Positions 17,546 to 25,370 are shown, numbered from the stretch's first letter. The stretch is DNA of 64,000 nucleotides from DASRDZ01 sp035652335 (GCA_035652335.1 DASRDZ010000014.1:1-64000), one strand, 5' to 3'. Program-made: numbers and translations. The notes: generated from the letters alone by a model not told the origin.

Positions 17546-18736
17546 GACCAGCTCCGCGGCGCCGTCGGCGGCGACCCCGTTGGGCACCATGCAGAAGCCC
17601 TCGTAGTCGATGGGCTCGGTGATGGTGGGGTTCTCCCCGCAGACCGGGCAGTGCGGGTCGCGCGGGACGCGGAACTCGCGGAACTTCATGTCGAGCGCGT
17701 CGATGTGGAGCAGCCGGCCGGCCAGCGGCTCGCCGTGGCCGATGATCAGCTTCACCACCTCGGTGGCCTGGAGGATGCCGACGATGCCGGGCAGGATCCC
17801 CAGCACGCCCGCCTCGGCGCAGGACGGCGCCTCCTCCGGGGGCGGCGGCGCCGGGTAGCGGCAGCGGTAGCAGGGCGACGCGTGCGGCAGCACGGTGGTC
17901 ACCTGTCCCTCGAAGCGGAAGATGCCCCCGTCCACCAGTGGCTTCCTGGTGAAGATCGCGACGTCGTTGGCCAGGTAGCGGGTGGGGAAGTTGTCGCACC
18001 CGTTGACCACGATGTCGTACTGCTCGAAGATCTCGCGCGCGTTCTCGCTGCTCAGCATCTCGCGATGCTCGACGACCTTGACGTCGGGGTTGAGCGCGTT
18101 GATCTGGATGCGCGCCGACTCCGTCTTGGGCATGCCGATGCGGTCGTTGGTGTGGATCACCTGGCGCTGCAGGTTGGACATGTCGACGGTGTCGAAGTCG
18201 AGCAGCCCCAGGGTGCCGACGCCGGCGGCGGCGAGGTAGAGCGCCGCGGGCGCGCCCAGGCCACCGGCGCCGATGAGCAGGACGCGCGCCTGCAGCAGCT
18301 TCTGCTGCCCCTCCTCGCCCACCTCGGGAACGAGCAGGTGCCGCGAGTAGCGGATCTTCTGCTCGGGGGTGAGCAGCTTGGGGACGGTGAACTCGTAGCC
18401 CTTCTGCTTCCAGGCGCCGAAGCCCCCGGCCATCGACTCGACCTTCTCGTAGCCCATCGTCTGCAGCGCCTGCGCCGCCAGCAGGGAGCGCACGCCGCCG
18501 GCGCAGTAGACCGTGATCGGGGTGGAGCGGTCGGGGATGCGGTCCTCGACCTGCAGCTCGAGGAAGCCCTTGCTGAGGTGGACGGCGCCGGGGATGTAGC
18601 CCTCGTCGAACTCGTTGCGCTCGCGGACGTCGAGCAGGACGTGGCCGTCCCGACCCCGCCGGTGGACGTCCTCTGCGGACACTTCGGGCACCACGGCACG
18701 GGCCGCGGCGAGCAGGTCTCTGGAACTCTGGGGCAT
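17534..18736 (-). CDS. ThiF/MoeB-type adenylyltransferase with N-terminal rhodanese domain
   Basis: 400 residues. A rhodanese domain comes first (about 18-115), with active-site Cys78 in YCAGGVRS. The E1-like domain follows: RYSRHLLVPEVG, nucleotide loop LIGAGGLGAPAA, NLQRQVIHT, and structural zinc pairs CYRC and CPVC. It would adenylate the C-terminus of a ubiquitin-like sulfur carrier (MoaD or ThiS) and the rhodanese would deliver sulfur. The domain order is the reverse of MoeZ/MOCS3, where rhodanese is C-terminal. mogA and moaC occur 19 kb away; no moaD or thiS is in view. Start chosen by rhodanese length; ATG preceded by GAGAAAG. Confidence 0.9.
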   Translation of the reverse strand: MPQSSRDLLAAARAVVPEVSAEDVHRRGRDGHVLLDVRERNEFDEGYIPGAVHLSKGFLELQVEDRIPDRSTPITVYCAGGVRSLLAAQALQTMGYEKVESMAGGFGAWKQKGYEFTVPKLLTPEQKIRYSRHLLVPEVGEEGQQKLLQARVLLIGAGGLGAPAALYLAAAGVGTLGLLDFDTVDMSNLQRQVIHTNDRIGMPKTESARIQINALNPDVKVVEHREMLSSENAREIFEQYDIVVNGCDNFPTRYLANDVAIFTRKPLVDGGIFRFEGQVTTVLPHASPCYRCRYPAPPPPEEAPSCAEAGVLGILPGIVGILQATEVVKLIIGHGEPLAGRLLHIDALDMKFREFRVPRDPHCPVCGENPTITEPIDYEGFCMVPNGVAADGAAELVSAH

Positions 18737-18859
18737 CTTTCTCGTTCGATCCTTCGGGACTGTGGACGGTCCAGTCTAGGGCCCGCCCGGGCGTGGCGTC
18801 AAAACTGGATCGGAAAAGTCAACAATCCGTGGTACCCCCCGCGACATGGAGCCAACCGC

Positions 18860-19297
18860 ATGTCCATCCCCGCTCGCCTCGGCCTGGTCACGCTGGGAAC
18901 GGTCGACTTCGACCGGCTGCGCGCCTACTACGTGGCCCTCGGCTGGCCCATCGCCGTCGAGGAGAAGGACTTCTGCCTCTTCCACACCGCCGGCGCGCTG
19001 CTCGCCCTCTATCCGCGGCGGGAGCTGAGCCAGGAGGCGGGTGGCGGGCCGCAGGCCGGCGAGGGGTTCCGCCACTTCTCGCTGGCCGTCAACGTCGCCT
19101 CCGAGGCCGAGGTCGACGCCGCCATCGCCGCCGCCGTGGCGGCCGGGGGGTCGCTCCTGCACGAGCCCCGGGCGATGTTCTGGGGCGGCTACTCCGGCTA
19201 CTTCGCCGACCCCGAGGGCAACGCCTGGGAGGTCGCCCACAACCCCCACTGGACGCTCGACGACCGGGGGATGCCCGTCCCGCCGGCCACGCAGTAG
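18860..19297 (+). CDS. VOC-superfamily (glyoxalase-like) protein
   Basis: 145 residues containing two beta-alpha-beta-beta-beta units: the first opens with LGLVTLGTVDFDRLRAYY and the second ends GYFADPEGNAWEVAHNP, where the Glu is the usual metal ligand. Stand-alone VOC proteins include glyoxalases, dioxygenases and antibiotic-binding proteins, so the function is open. An in-frame upstream GTG run is possible, but this ATG begins exactly at the expected first strand, preceded by TGGAGCC. Monocistronic; followed by 366 bp without a gene. Confidence 0.8.
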   Translation: MSIPARLGLVTLGTVDFDRLRAYYVALGWPIAVEEKDFCLFHTAGALLALYPRRELSQEAGGGPQAGEGFRHFSLAVNVASEAEVDAAIAAAVAAGGSLLHEPRAMFWGGYSGYFADPEGNAWEVAHNPHWTLDDRGMPVPPATQ

Positions 19298-19663
19298 AGC
19301 CCGCCCGAGCGCGTCAGGCAGCGCAAGGTTCCGCAGCGCGTGTCGTTCACCAATGCAGGCGCTGGGACGCCGCCGGCCGGCCCAGGGGATGCCGGGAGCT
19401 CCCCGAGTGCCGCGTCGTCAACCAGGGAGGGTTGCGCCGCCTCACAGCGGCCGCTCGACGTGGACCCGGCTGCGGCCCCCAGTGCCCACCTCGACCTGGT
19501 GCAACTGTGCTTCGATCAACAGAACGGGAATGGCGGCGGCACCCAGCCACGGACAGGGGCGGACAGAAAGGAGCGCCGGGCACTGTCAGTTCGGACAGTT
19601 GGGCCCGCGAAGTCGCCGGGACGCCTTGGGGCGTTGTGATCGAATGGGAGAATTCGGCGCCGA
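19298..19663. other. Gene-free region upstream of an atypical response regulator
   Basis: 366 bp with no convincing coding frame (a 99-codon frame has unusual composition and no family resemblance). It holds three direct GGACAG copies and an inverted repeat close to the regulator gene, described separately. Confidence 0.6.
19551..19599 (+). promoter_or_regulatory. GGACAG direct repeats with ACTGTC-n6-GACAGT inverted repeat (candidate operator)
   Basis: GGACAG occurs at 19551, 19561 and 19593, spaced 10 and 32 bp, close to one and three helical turns. The last copy is also the right arm of a perfect 6-bp inverted repeat at 19582-19599. It lies 65-113 bp before the regulator start, suiting autoregulation by a winged-helix protein that binds direct repeats. 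Confidence 0.4.
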
Positions 19664-20407
19664 ATGAGCCAGCGCATCGTCGCCTACGAGCCCTCGGCCG
19701 AGTACCGCAGCGTCATCGACTGCCTGCTCGACGACGACAGCTACCAGGTGAGCGTCCACGAGACCTATGACCAGCTGGTGGCCAGCCTGCGCGAGGGTGC
19801 CGCCGACCTCATCATCGTGAGCTTCGGCGACCTCGACAACGGCGAGGCCGCCCTCAGCATGCTGCGCCAGGCGGTGGACACTCCGATCCTCGCCTTCGTG
19901 CAGAGCGCCGACGAGACCAAGGCGGCGCTGCGCAGCGGCGCCGACTACGACCTGCCCAAGCCCTTCGACCCCGAGGTCTTCAAGGTCGCCGTCGAGGCCG
20001 TGCTCCGCCGCGGCCCCGCCGGCAGCCCGTCGACGTCCCTGCTGCCCCCGCCCGATCCCATCGGCGTCCAGGACCTCAAGGTCTTCCCCGACCGCCGCAC
20101 CGTCGAGCGCGACGGCCGCCGCCGCCAGCTCAGCCAGACCGAGTGGCAGCTCTTCGCCTTCCTGCTGCGCCAGCCCGGGCGCACCTTCAGCCGCCGCGAG
20201 CTCGCCGCCGGCGCGTGGGGACCGGGCTACGCCTCGCGCAGCGGCCAGGCCGAGCTGTACGTCTCGCGGGTGCGCCGCAAGGTGGAGCGCGACCCGCAGC
20301 ACCCGAGCATCATCGAGACGGTGCGCGGCGCCGGCTACCGGCTGGTGCTCGACACCCAGGCGCGGCGCGCCCTTGAGGCCCCGCCCCCGGTGGAGAACGC
20401 CAGCTAG
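19664..20407 (+). CDS. OmpR-type winged-helix regulator with degenerate receiver domain
   Basis: 247 residues. The receiver-like domain (1-115) keeps the fold and the C-terminal Lys (DLPKPF), but the position of the phospho-acceptor Asp reads LIIVSFGD, so Ser replaces Asp. The Thr after strand 4 is also lost (ILAFVQS) and the N-terminal acidic pair is reduced (AYEPSAEY). A Trans_Reg_C DNA-binding domain follows (LSQTEWQLFAFLL, FSRRELAAGAWG, VSRVRRKVE, IETVRGAGYRL), intact. It probably acts without Asp phosphorylation, as do other atypical OmpR-family regulators. No kinase gene is adjacent. GGACAG repeats lie upstream. Confidence 0.85.
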   Translation: MSQRIVAYEPSAEYRSVIDCLLDDDSYQVSVHETYDQLVASLREGAADLIIVSFGDLDNGEAALSMLRQAVDTPILAFVQSADETKAALRSGADYDLPKPFDPEVFKVAVEAVLRRGPAGSPSTSLLPPPDPIGVQDLKVFPDRRTVERDGRRRQLSQTEWQLFAFLLRQPGRTFSRRELAAGAWGPGYASRSGQAELYVSRVRRKVERDPQHPSIIETVRGAGYRLVLDTQARRALEAPPPVENAS

Positions 20408-20411
20408 CCCC

Positions 20412-20417
20412 TAGGCT
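20412..20417 (+). promoter_or_regulatory. -10-like element TAGGCT before the MurE-type gene
   Basis: TAGGCT ends 6 nt before the GTG, in the 16 bp after the regulator stop. Confidence 0.4.
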
Positions 20418-20423
20418 TGGCGC

Positions 20424-21950
20424 GTGACCACCACCCTCGGGGCGCTCCTCGACGAGGCCGGCCTCCCCGACGCCCCCGCCGGCTCCGCCGACCTGCGGGT
20501 CACCGGCCTGGCCTACGACTCGCGCCGCGTCGTGCCGGGAGCGGTCTTCGTCGCCGTCCCCGGGGAGCACACCGACGGGCATCGCCACGCGCTCGCCGCG
20601 GTGGAGGCGGGAGCGGTGGCGGTGGTGGCCCAGCACGCGCCGGAGCCCCCGCTGCCAGCGGATGTCCCGCTCGTCCTGGTCCGCGACACGCAGCGCGCCC
20701 TGGCGCCCCTGGCCGCGGCGCTGCAGGGACACCCCTCGCGCTCCCTCACCGTCGCCGGCGTCACCGGCACCGACGGCAAGACGACGACCACCACGATGCT
20801 GCAGGCGGCGTGGCGCGGCGCCGGGATCGCGGCCGGGAGCCTCACCACCGTCGACTTCCGCCTGCGCGACCGCATCGAGCCCAACACCTCGCGGCAGACC
20901 ACCCTGGAGTCCGCCGACCTGCAGGAGCGGCTGCGCACCGCGCTCGACGCCGGGGCCACCCACGTCGCCGTGGAGACGTCGTCGCACGCGCTGGTTCTGC
21001 ACCGCGTCGACGCCGTCGACTTCGGCTGCGCGGTGTTCACCCGGATCACCAGCGAGCACCTCGACTTCCACGGCACCCGCGACGCCTACCTGGCCGCCAA
21101 GGCGTCGCTGCTGACCCGCGCCGCGCAGCGCCACGGCGCGCTCGCCGTCCTCGACCGCGACGACGACTTCGCCTTCCCCACCCTGCACGCCATGCCCATC
21201 GACCGCCGGCTCAGCTACAGCTCGGGCGGCGACGCGGGCGCCGACCTCGTCGCCCGGGGCGTGCGCGTTGATGCCAGTGGTGTCCATTTCTCGGCGCTCA
21301 CGCCGTGGGGCGAGGCGGACGTCGACCTGCGGCTGGCGGGACGCTTCAACGTCGCCAACGCGCTGGCGGCGCTGGCCGCGGCGTGCGGCACCGGCGCGTC
21401 GCTCGACGGTGCGGTGCGCGGGCTGTCGGCGCTCGACCGGGTGAGCGGACGCATGGAGCGCGTCGACCTCGGCCAGCCGTTCAGCGTGGTCATCGACTAC
21501 GCGCACACCGCGGAGGCGCTGCGCACCGTGCTCAGCGAGCTGCGCGCCGCCACCGGCGGGCGGCTCTGGGCGGTGTTCGGCAGCGCCGGCCGGCGCGACA
21601 CCGCCAAGCGCCCGGCGATGGGGCGCGTCGCGGCCGAGCTGTGCGAGCGCATCGTGGTCACCGACGAGGACCCGCGCGAGGAGGACTCGCGGAGCATCGT
21701 CGAGCAGATCGCCGGCGGCGCACGCGACGCAACCCATCGCGACGGTGAGGAGCTGTTCCTCATCCCCGATCGCGGCGAGGCGATCCGCTTCGCCGTCGAC
21801 CACGCGGCGCCCGGCGACACCGTGCTGCTCGCCGGCAAGGGCCACGAGTCGACGATGATCCTGGCCGCCGGGCCCGTGCCGTGGGACGAGCGCGCCGTCG
21901 CCGAGCAGGCGGTGCGCGACCGGCTGGCGCGGCAGGGATCGACCGCCTAG
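20424..21950 (+). CDS. murE: UDP-N-acetylmuramyl-tripeptide synthetase (MurE type)
   Basis: 508 residues with three Mur-ligase domains: an N-terminal UDP-binding domain (YDSRRVVPGAVFVAV), a central ATPase (P-loop GVTGTDGKTTTT from residue 112, ETSSHAL, ITSEHLDFHG) and a C-terminal domain (VIDYAHTAEALR, then EDPREED, LAGKGHE). It ligates the third amino acid of the peptidoglycan stem. The substrate loop reads E-D-P-R, not the DNPR typical of meso-diaminopimelate enzymes, so the amino acid used is uncertain. No murF, mraY or other dcw gene is adjacent, which is unusual for a primary MurE; a paralogue acting on another muramyl ligand is possible. Confidence 0.85.
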   Translation: MTTTLGALLDEAGLPDAPAGSADLRVTGLAYDSRRVVPGAVFVAVPGEHTDGHRHALAAVEAGAVAVVAQHAPEPPLPADVPLVLVRDTQRALAPLAAALQGHPSRSLTVAGVTGTDGKTTTTTMLQAAWRGAGIAAGSLTTVDFRLRDRIEPNTSRQTTLESADLQERLRTALDAGATHVAVETSSHALVLHRVDAVDFGCAVFTRITSEHLDFHGTRDAYLAAKASLLTRAAQRHGALAVLDRDDDFAFPTLHAMPIDRRLSYSSGGDAGADLVARGVRVDASGVHFSALTPWGEADVDLRLAGRFNVANALAALAAACGTGASLDGAVRGLSALDRVSGRMERVDLGQPFSVVIDYAHTAEALRTVLSELRAATGGRLWAVFGSAGRRDTAKRPAMGRVAAELCERIVVTDEDPREEDSRSIVEQIAGGARDATHRDGEELFLIPDRGEAIRFAVDHAAPGDTVLLAGKGHESTMILAAGPVPWDERAVAEQAVRDRLARQGSTA

Positions 21951-21960
21951 GGCCGGCGCG

Positions 21961-22587
21961 TCAGCCGAGCGGCTTTCGCAGGGGGACCCCGGCGCGCCGC
22001 GGGTACTGCGCGGGCGTCGGCTGCACCTTGTCGATCAGCACCACGTCACCGGGGGCGCTGCGCGGCGTGGCACCGCCGAGCAGGCGCGCCGGAGCGTCGC
22101 AGTCGCGGACGGCCTGCAGCGCATCGCCGACCAGCGTGGCGGCGACGCCGCCGACGCGCACGAATGGCAGCAGCAGCTCACACATCACGGGCGGCGGGGC
22201 CAGCGCGCGCGACACCGCGACGTCGAACCGCTCGCGCAAGTCCTGGCGATGCGCGGCGTCCTCGGCGCGTGCGTCGAGCACCTCGACGTTGGCGAGCTGC
22301 AGCGCACCGGCGACGTGGGTGAGGAAGGCCGCCTTGCGCCGGTCGGAGTCGAGCAGGGTGACGCGCAGGTCGGGGCGGAGGATGGCCATCGGCACGCCGG
22401 GAACGCCGCCGCCGGCGCCGACGTCGATCACCCGCGCGGCCGGTGGCGGGGCGACGGCGTCGAGCAGCGGCAGCACCTCGGCGACGTGGCGGTCCCAGGC
22501 GTGCTCGCGGGGGACGGCGGTGAGGTTGATGCGCACGTTCCAGCGGTCGAGCTCGTCGAGGTAGGCGCGCAGGCGTGGCTCGTCCAT
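21961..22587 (-). CDS. rsmG: 16S rRNA (guanine527-N7)-methyltransferase RsmG
   Basis: 208 residues. N-terminal helix DELDRWNVRINLTAV, SAM motif VIDVGAGGGVPGVPMA, LLDSDRRKAAFL, VSRALAPP, and the characteristic C-terminus GVPLRKPLG. Methylates G527 of 16S rRNA; loss in other bacteria gives low-level streptomycin resistance. The start is set by TAGGGT 8 nt upstream. In many genomes rsmG neighbours parA-parB; here the only ParB-like gene lies 0.8 kb away on the other strand, and no parA is seen. Confidence 0.93.
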   Translation of the reverse strand: MDEPRLRAYLDELDRWNVRINLTAVPREHAWDRHVAEVLPLLDAVAPPPAARVIDVGAGGGVPGVPMAILRPDLRVTLLDSDRRKAAFLTHVAGALQLANVEVLDARAEDAAHRQDLRERFDVAVSRALAPPPVMCELLLPFVRVGGVAATLVGDALQAVRDCDAPARLLGGATPRSAPGDVVLIDKVQPTPAQYPRRAGVPLRKPLG

Positions 22588-22595
22588 CGCAGGCG

Positions 22596-22601
22596 ACCCT
22601 A
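22596..22601 (-). promoter_or_regulatory. -10-like element TAGGGT before rsmG
   Basis: TAGGGT on the minus strand ends 8 nt before the ATG. Confidence 0.4.
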
Positions 22602-22693
22602 CCGCCCCCGACACGAGGGAGGCCCGCGCGGGGCGCCGCCATGCCATGATTCGGAGAGCCCGCCCCAACCCTCGCGCCCCAGGAGATGGAAGC

Positions 22694-22879
22694 ATGAGCT
22701 CGCCCGACCAGTGCCCTCGGTGCCGCGCCACGCGACTGTCGGTCGTGTACTACGACGCCAACGGCCAGCCGCTGGGCGGGCACAGCCAGTGCACCGAGTG
22801 CGGGCCGCGCCACGCGGTCAGGCTGGTGCCGCGCTCCGCCGAGGTCCGCAAGCAGCTCCTCTCGCGCAAGGCCTCCTGA
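22694..22879 (+). CDS. Small zinc-ribbon protein
   Basis: 61 residues with two CxxC knuckles (C7-x2-C10 and C33-x2-C36), separated by a beta hairpin and followed by a basic helix rich in Arg/Lys. The layout is that of a rubredoxin-like or ribosomal-protein-like zinc ribbon; I do not recognise a named family. It has a clear Shine-Dalgarno (GGAGATGGAAGC) before ATG. Monocistronic, between divergent rsmG and the cyclic-nucleotide-domain gene. It may bind nucleic acid or act as a small adaptor; this is inference. Confidence 0.65.
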   Translation: MSSPDQCPRCRATRLSVVYYDANGQPLGGHSQCTECGPRHAVRLVPRSAEVRKQLLSRKAS

Positions 22880-22985
22880 CCCTGCGGCAGCGGCGGCGCC
22901 GCCGGAGTCATGATCTGCGCTGATCGCGGGCAAAGACGGTACGCTCAGGCGCCGCACCGCATCACCAGGGAGGGCCCTCACCGAC

Positions 22986-23423
22986 ATGGGCACGGTACGT
23001 GACGACGTCGTCCCCGCGCTGGAGCGGCTGCCGCTCTTCGCAGGCTTCGACCGCAAGGACCTGACTCGCCTCGCCGAGCGCTTCGACGAGCAGACCTTCC
23101 TCCCCGAGCACGGTGTCCTCACCGAGGGGATGAGCGGCATGGAGTTCTTCCTCATCCTCGAGGGCAACGCCGAGGTCATCCACGACGGCAAGGTGATCGC
23201 CACCCTGCGTCCCGGTGACTTCTTCGGCGAGGTGGCCGTCCTCGACGGCGGCCCCCGCACCGCGTCGGTGCGGGCGCTCGACCGGCTGCGCACCCTGGGG
23301 CTGCCCAACGGCAGCTTCAAGCAGCTCCTGCTCGACTACCCGCTGATGGCGGTCAACCTCCTGCCCCAGGTCATCCGCCGCTTCCGCGCCGTGATGACCG
23401 CGGCCCAGAGCGCGGACAGCTAG
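22986..23423 (+). CDS. Cyclic nucleotide-binding domain protein
   Basis: 145 residues, nearly all a single cNMP-binding beta-barrel: LERLPLFAGFDRKDL start, LTEGMSGMEFFLILEG, and the phosphate-binding cassette region GDFFGEVAVLDGGPRTASVRA, where E and R match cAMP-binding CRP-type cassettes. There is no helix-turn-helix, so it is a stand-alone sensor rather than a transcription factor. A possible -10 (TACGCT) lies 40 nt upstream and AGGGAGGGC acts as Shine-Dalgarno. It is 8 bp upstream of the ParB-like gene, a likely two-gene operon. Confidence 0.85.
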   Translation: MGTVRDDVVPALERLPLFAGFDRKDLTRLAERFDEQTFLPEHGVLTEGMSGMEFFLILEGNAEVIHDGKVIATLRPGDFFGEVAVLDGGPRTASVRALDRLRTLGLPNGSFKQLLLDYPLMAVNLLPQVIRRFRAVMTAAQSADS

Positions 23424-23431
23424 CCCGTCCC

Positions 23432-25240
23432 ATGCCGTCGTTCAAGCGCCGCGACGCCTCCTCTCCGGAGTCCCCGGGATCCCCGTCCTCCACCGGGGGG
23501 GCGAAGCGCGAGTCGAAGCCGCGGAGCAGCTCCGGCTCGGGCGGGTCGGGACGCTCGTCCTCGAAGTCCGCCAAGCCGGCGGCGCAGGATACGGGAACCC
23601 TGGAGCAGTGGCTCGCGCCCAGCACCTCCAGCTCGATCGACCAGGTCGAGGTGGGGCTGATCGACGACGGCTGGGAGCCGGAGCGCGTCGGCCAGGCGCC
23701 CCTCGAGGCGACCCTGGCGGCCATCCAGGCCGTCGGCGTCGTCGAGCCGGTGCTGCTGCGGCCACGGGTCGGCGGGCGCTTCGAGATCGTCACCGGCCAC
23801 CGCACCGTGGCCGCTGCCCGCTCGGCGGGGATGGACCGGGTGCCCTCGGTGGTCAAGGACCTCGACGACATCGGGGCGCTGATGGCGCTGGTGTTCGACG
23901 GCTCCGCGTCGGGTCAGGTGACCGCCTCCGGCGCCGCGGAGCTGCGGCGGCGGCTGCACGAGGCCGGGGCGGTGGACGAGGACATCGAGGACGTCATGGC
24001 GGCGGTGCCGGTCGCCGAGGCCCCCGCCGAGCTGGTGGGCGCCGGGGCGAACGGAGCGGCCGCGGCCGAGGCCGAGGCGCCCGCGGCCGAGGCTCCCGCA
24101 GCGGCTGAGGAGGCACCGGTCGCCGAGGAGGCGGAGCTGGTCGGCGCGGCATCGGATGCCGAGCCGGCGGGTGCCGCCGAGGAGTGGGCGGCGACGGAGG
24201 AGCTGGTCCCCGTCGCGGAGCCGATGCTGGAGGGCCAGCCCGCACCCGTGGTCGCCGAGGAGGAGGTGCTCGCAACACCGGAGTCGCAGCCGGAGCCGGT
24301 GGCGGCCGCCGAGGCAGCGCCGGAAGCCCCGGCTGCCGAACCGGAGGTGCTGCCGGAGGCCCCGGCCCCCGAACCGGTGGCCGCGGAACCGGTCGAACAG
24401 GTCGCCGCCGCCGAGCCCGAGCCAGAGCCCGTCCCCGCTGCGCCTGCCGTCCTCCCCGAGGCCGCCCCCGAGCCCCAGCTCGTCGGCGCCGAGGACGTGC
24501 CCGCGCCGGAGGCCGCCCCCGAGCCCGAGCCGGCTCTCGTCGCCGCCGCCGCATCCGCTCGCGGTCTCGAGCCCGAGGGCGCTGCCGCCGCAGCAGCCGG
24601 TCGCTGGCTCCCCCTTCCCGCCGGCCGCCCGCGCCTGGCCCGCCTCAGCAGCGCCTTCGCCGACGCCCCCCGCATGCTCCGCATCCTCGCCGGCGACCGC
24701 TTCACCGGCACCGCCGAGCTGGTCGGCCGCGACGGCCGCAAGGACGCCGTCGCCTTCCTCGACGGCCGCATCCTGGCCACCTACGTCGAGCAGGGCGAGC
24801 GCCGGGTGGACGCGCCGCTGCGCCTACCCACGCCGGAGCAGGGGCCGACCGTGGAGATCACCGTGCGTCCGCATCCGCGCGCCGTGTCGGTGGCCCTGGG
24901 ACTCGCGCTTCGCAGCCCCGCCCGCTTCACCGGCCTGCACGCCGCCTTCCTCCACCTCGACGGGCTGCTCGCCCTGCTCCGCCGCGAGGGCAGCGACGCC
25001 GCCTGCGTGGTGACCTCCTCGAAGGGCGCCGGCGTGATCCTGCTCGACGCCGGGCAGCCGATCGCCGCATACGCGCGGCGCTGGGGCGACGAGCCCGGCG
25101 AGGAGGCCGAGACCACCGACGTGTCGGCGGTGCTCGACATGCTGGTCACCGGTGACGGCGCGCTCGACGTGCACACCGGCGAGGTCCCCGAGCCGCTCGA
25201 CCTGGACGACGTGATCGGTCGCGCCGTCGCCGGAGACTGA
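23432..25240 (+). CDS. ParB/Srx-like domain protein with long Ala/Glu/Pro linker and C-terminal effector-like domain
   Basis: 602 residues in four parts. (1) A Ser/Lys/Pro-rich disordered head, about 1-60. (2) A ParB/sulfiredoxin-like domain, about 70-155: LEATLAAIQAVGVVEPVLLRP, then FEIVTGHRTVAAARSAG. The usual GERRxRA box reads GHRTVAA, so CTP binding as in true ParB is doubtful, and no KorB-type HTH follows. (3) About 220 residues of Ala/Glu/Pro-rich low-complexity linker. (4) A C-terminal domain, about 400-590, with two similar halves (RILAGDRFTGTAELVG and a later AACVVTSSKGAGVILLD) resembling DUF4388-like modules. Function unknown. Partners: the cyclic-nucleotide-domain protein just upstream. 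Confidence 0.7.
   Translation: MPSFKRRDASSPESPGSPSSTGGAKRESKPRSSSGSGGSGRSSSKSAKPAAQDTGTLEQWLAPSTSSSIDQVEVGLIDDGWEPERVGQAPLEATLAAIQAVGVVEPVLLRPRVGGRFEIVTGHRTVAAARSAGMDRVPSVVKDLDDIGALMALVFDGSASGQVTASGAAELRRRLHEAGAVDEDIEDVMAAVPVAEAPAELVGAGANGAAAAEAEAPAAEAPAAAEEAPVAEEAELVGAASDAEPAGAAEEWAATEELVPVAEPMLEGQPAPVVAEEEVLATPESQPEPVAAAEAAPEAPAAEPEVLPEAPAPEPVAAEPVEQVAAAEPEPEPVPAAPAVLPEAAPEPQLVGAEDVPAPEAAPEPEPALVAAAASARGLEPEGAAAAAAGRWLPLPAGRPRLARLSSAFADAPRMLRILAGDRFTGTAELVGRDGRKDAVAFLDGRILATYVEQGERRVDAPLRLPTPEQGPTVEITVRPHPRAVSVALGLALRSPARFTGLHAAFLHLDGLLALLRREGSDAACVVTSSKGAGVILLDAGQPIAAYARRWGDEPGEEAETTDVSAVLDMLVTGDGALDVHTGEVPEPLDLDDVIGRAVAGD
24030..24560 (+). repeat. Low-complexity GCC/GAG/CCG-rich tract encoding the Ala/Glu/Pro linker
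   Basis: About 530 bp of irregular Ala-Glu-Pro codons inside the ParB-like gene, without a fixed repeat unit. Likely length-variable between strains. Confidence 0.6.
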
Positions 25241-25355
25241 GGCAGCACAAGGCGAACACACGTTTCGGCCACTCCCGGCCCGAACGTCTGATCGGTTGTC
25301 GCAACTTTGTGATGACGACCCGTTCACACGTTCGCCCTTCGGGGTACAGGCGTGC

Positions 25356-25361
25356 GATAGT
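25356..25361 (+). promoter_or_regulatory. -10-like element GATAGT before the glucosaminidase gene
   Basis: GATAGT ends 9 nt before the ATG; a weaker match to the local consensus. Confidence 0.35.
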
Positions 25362-25370
25362 GCGGCTCCC

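Noticed and set aside
19340..19639. 99-codon frame in the gap before the atypical regulator
   Set aside because: No Shine-Dalgarno or -10 element, no family likeness, and it covers the likely operator repeats.
25308..25328. TGTGA and TCACA half-sites before the glucosaminidase gene, suggesting a CRP site
   Set aside because: The half-sites are 11 bp apart, whereas CRP sites have 6; no CRP-type protein with an HTH is in the window.
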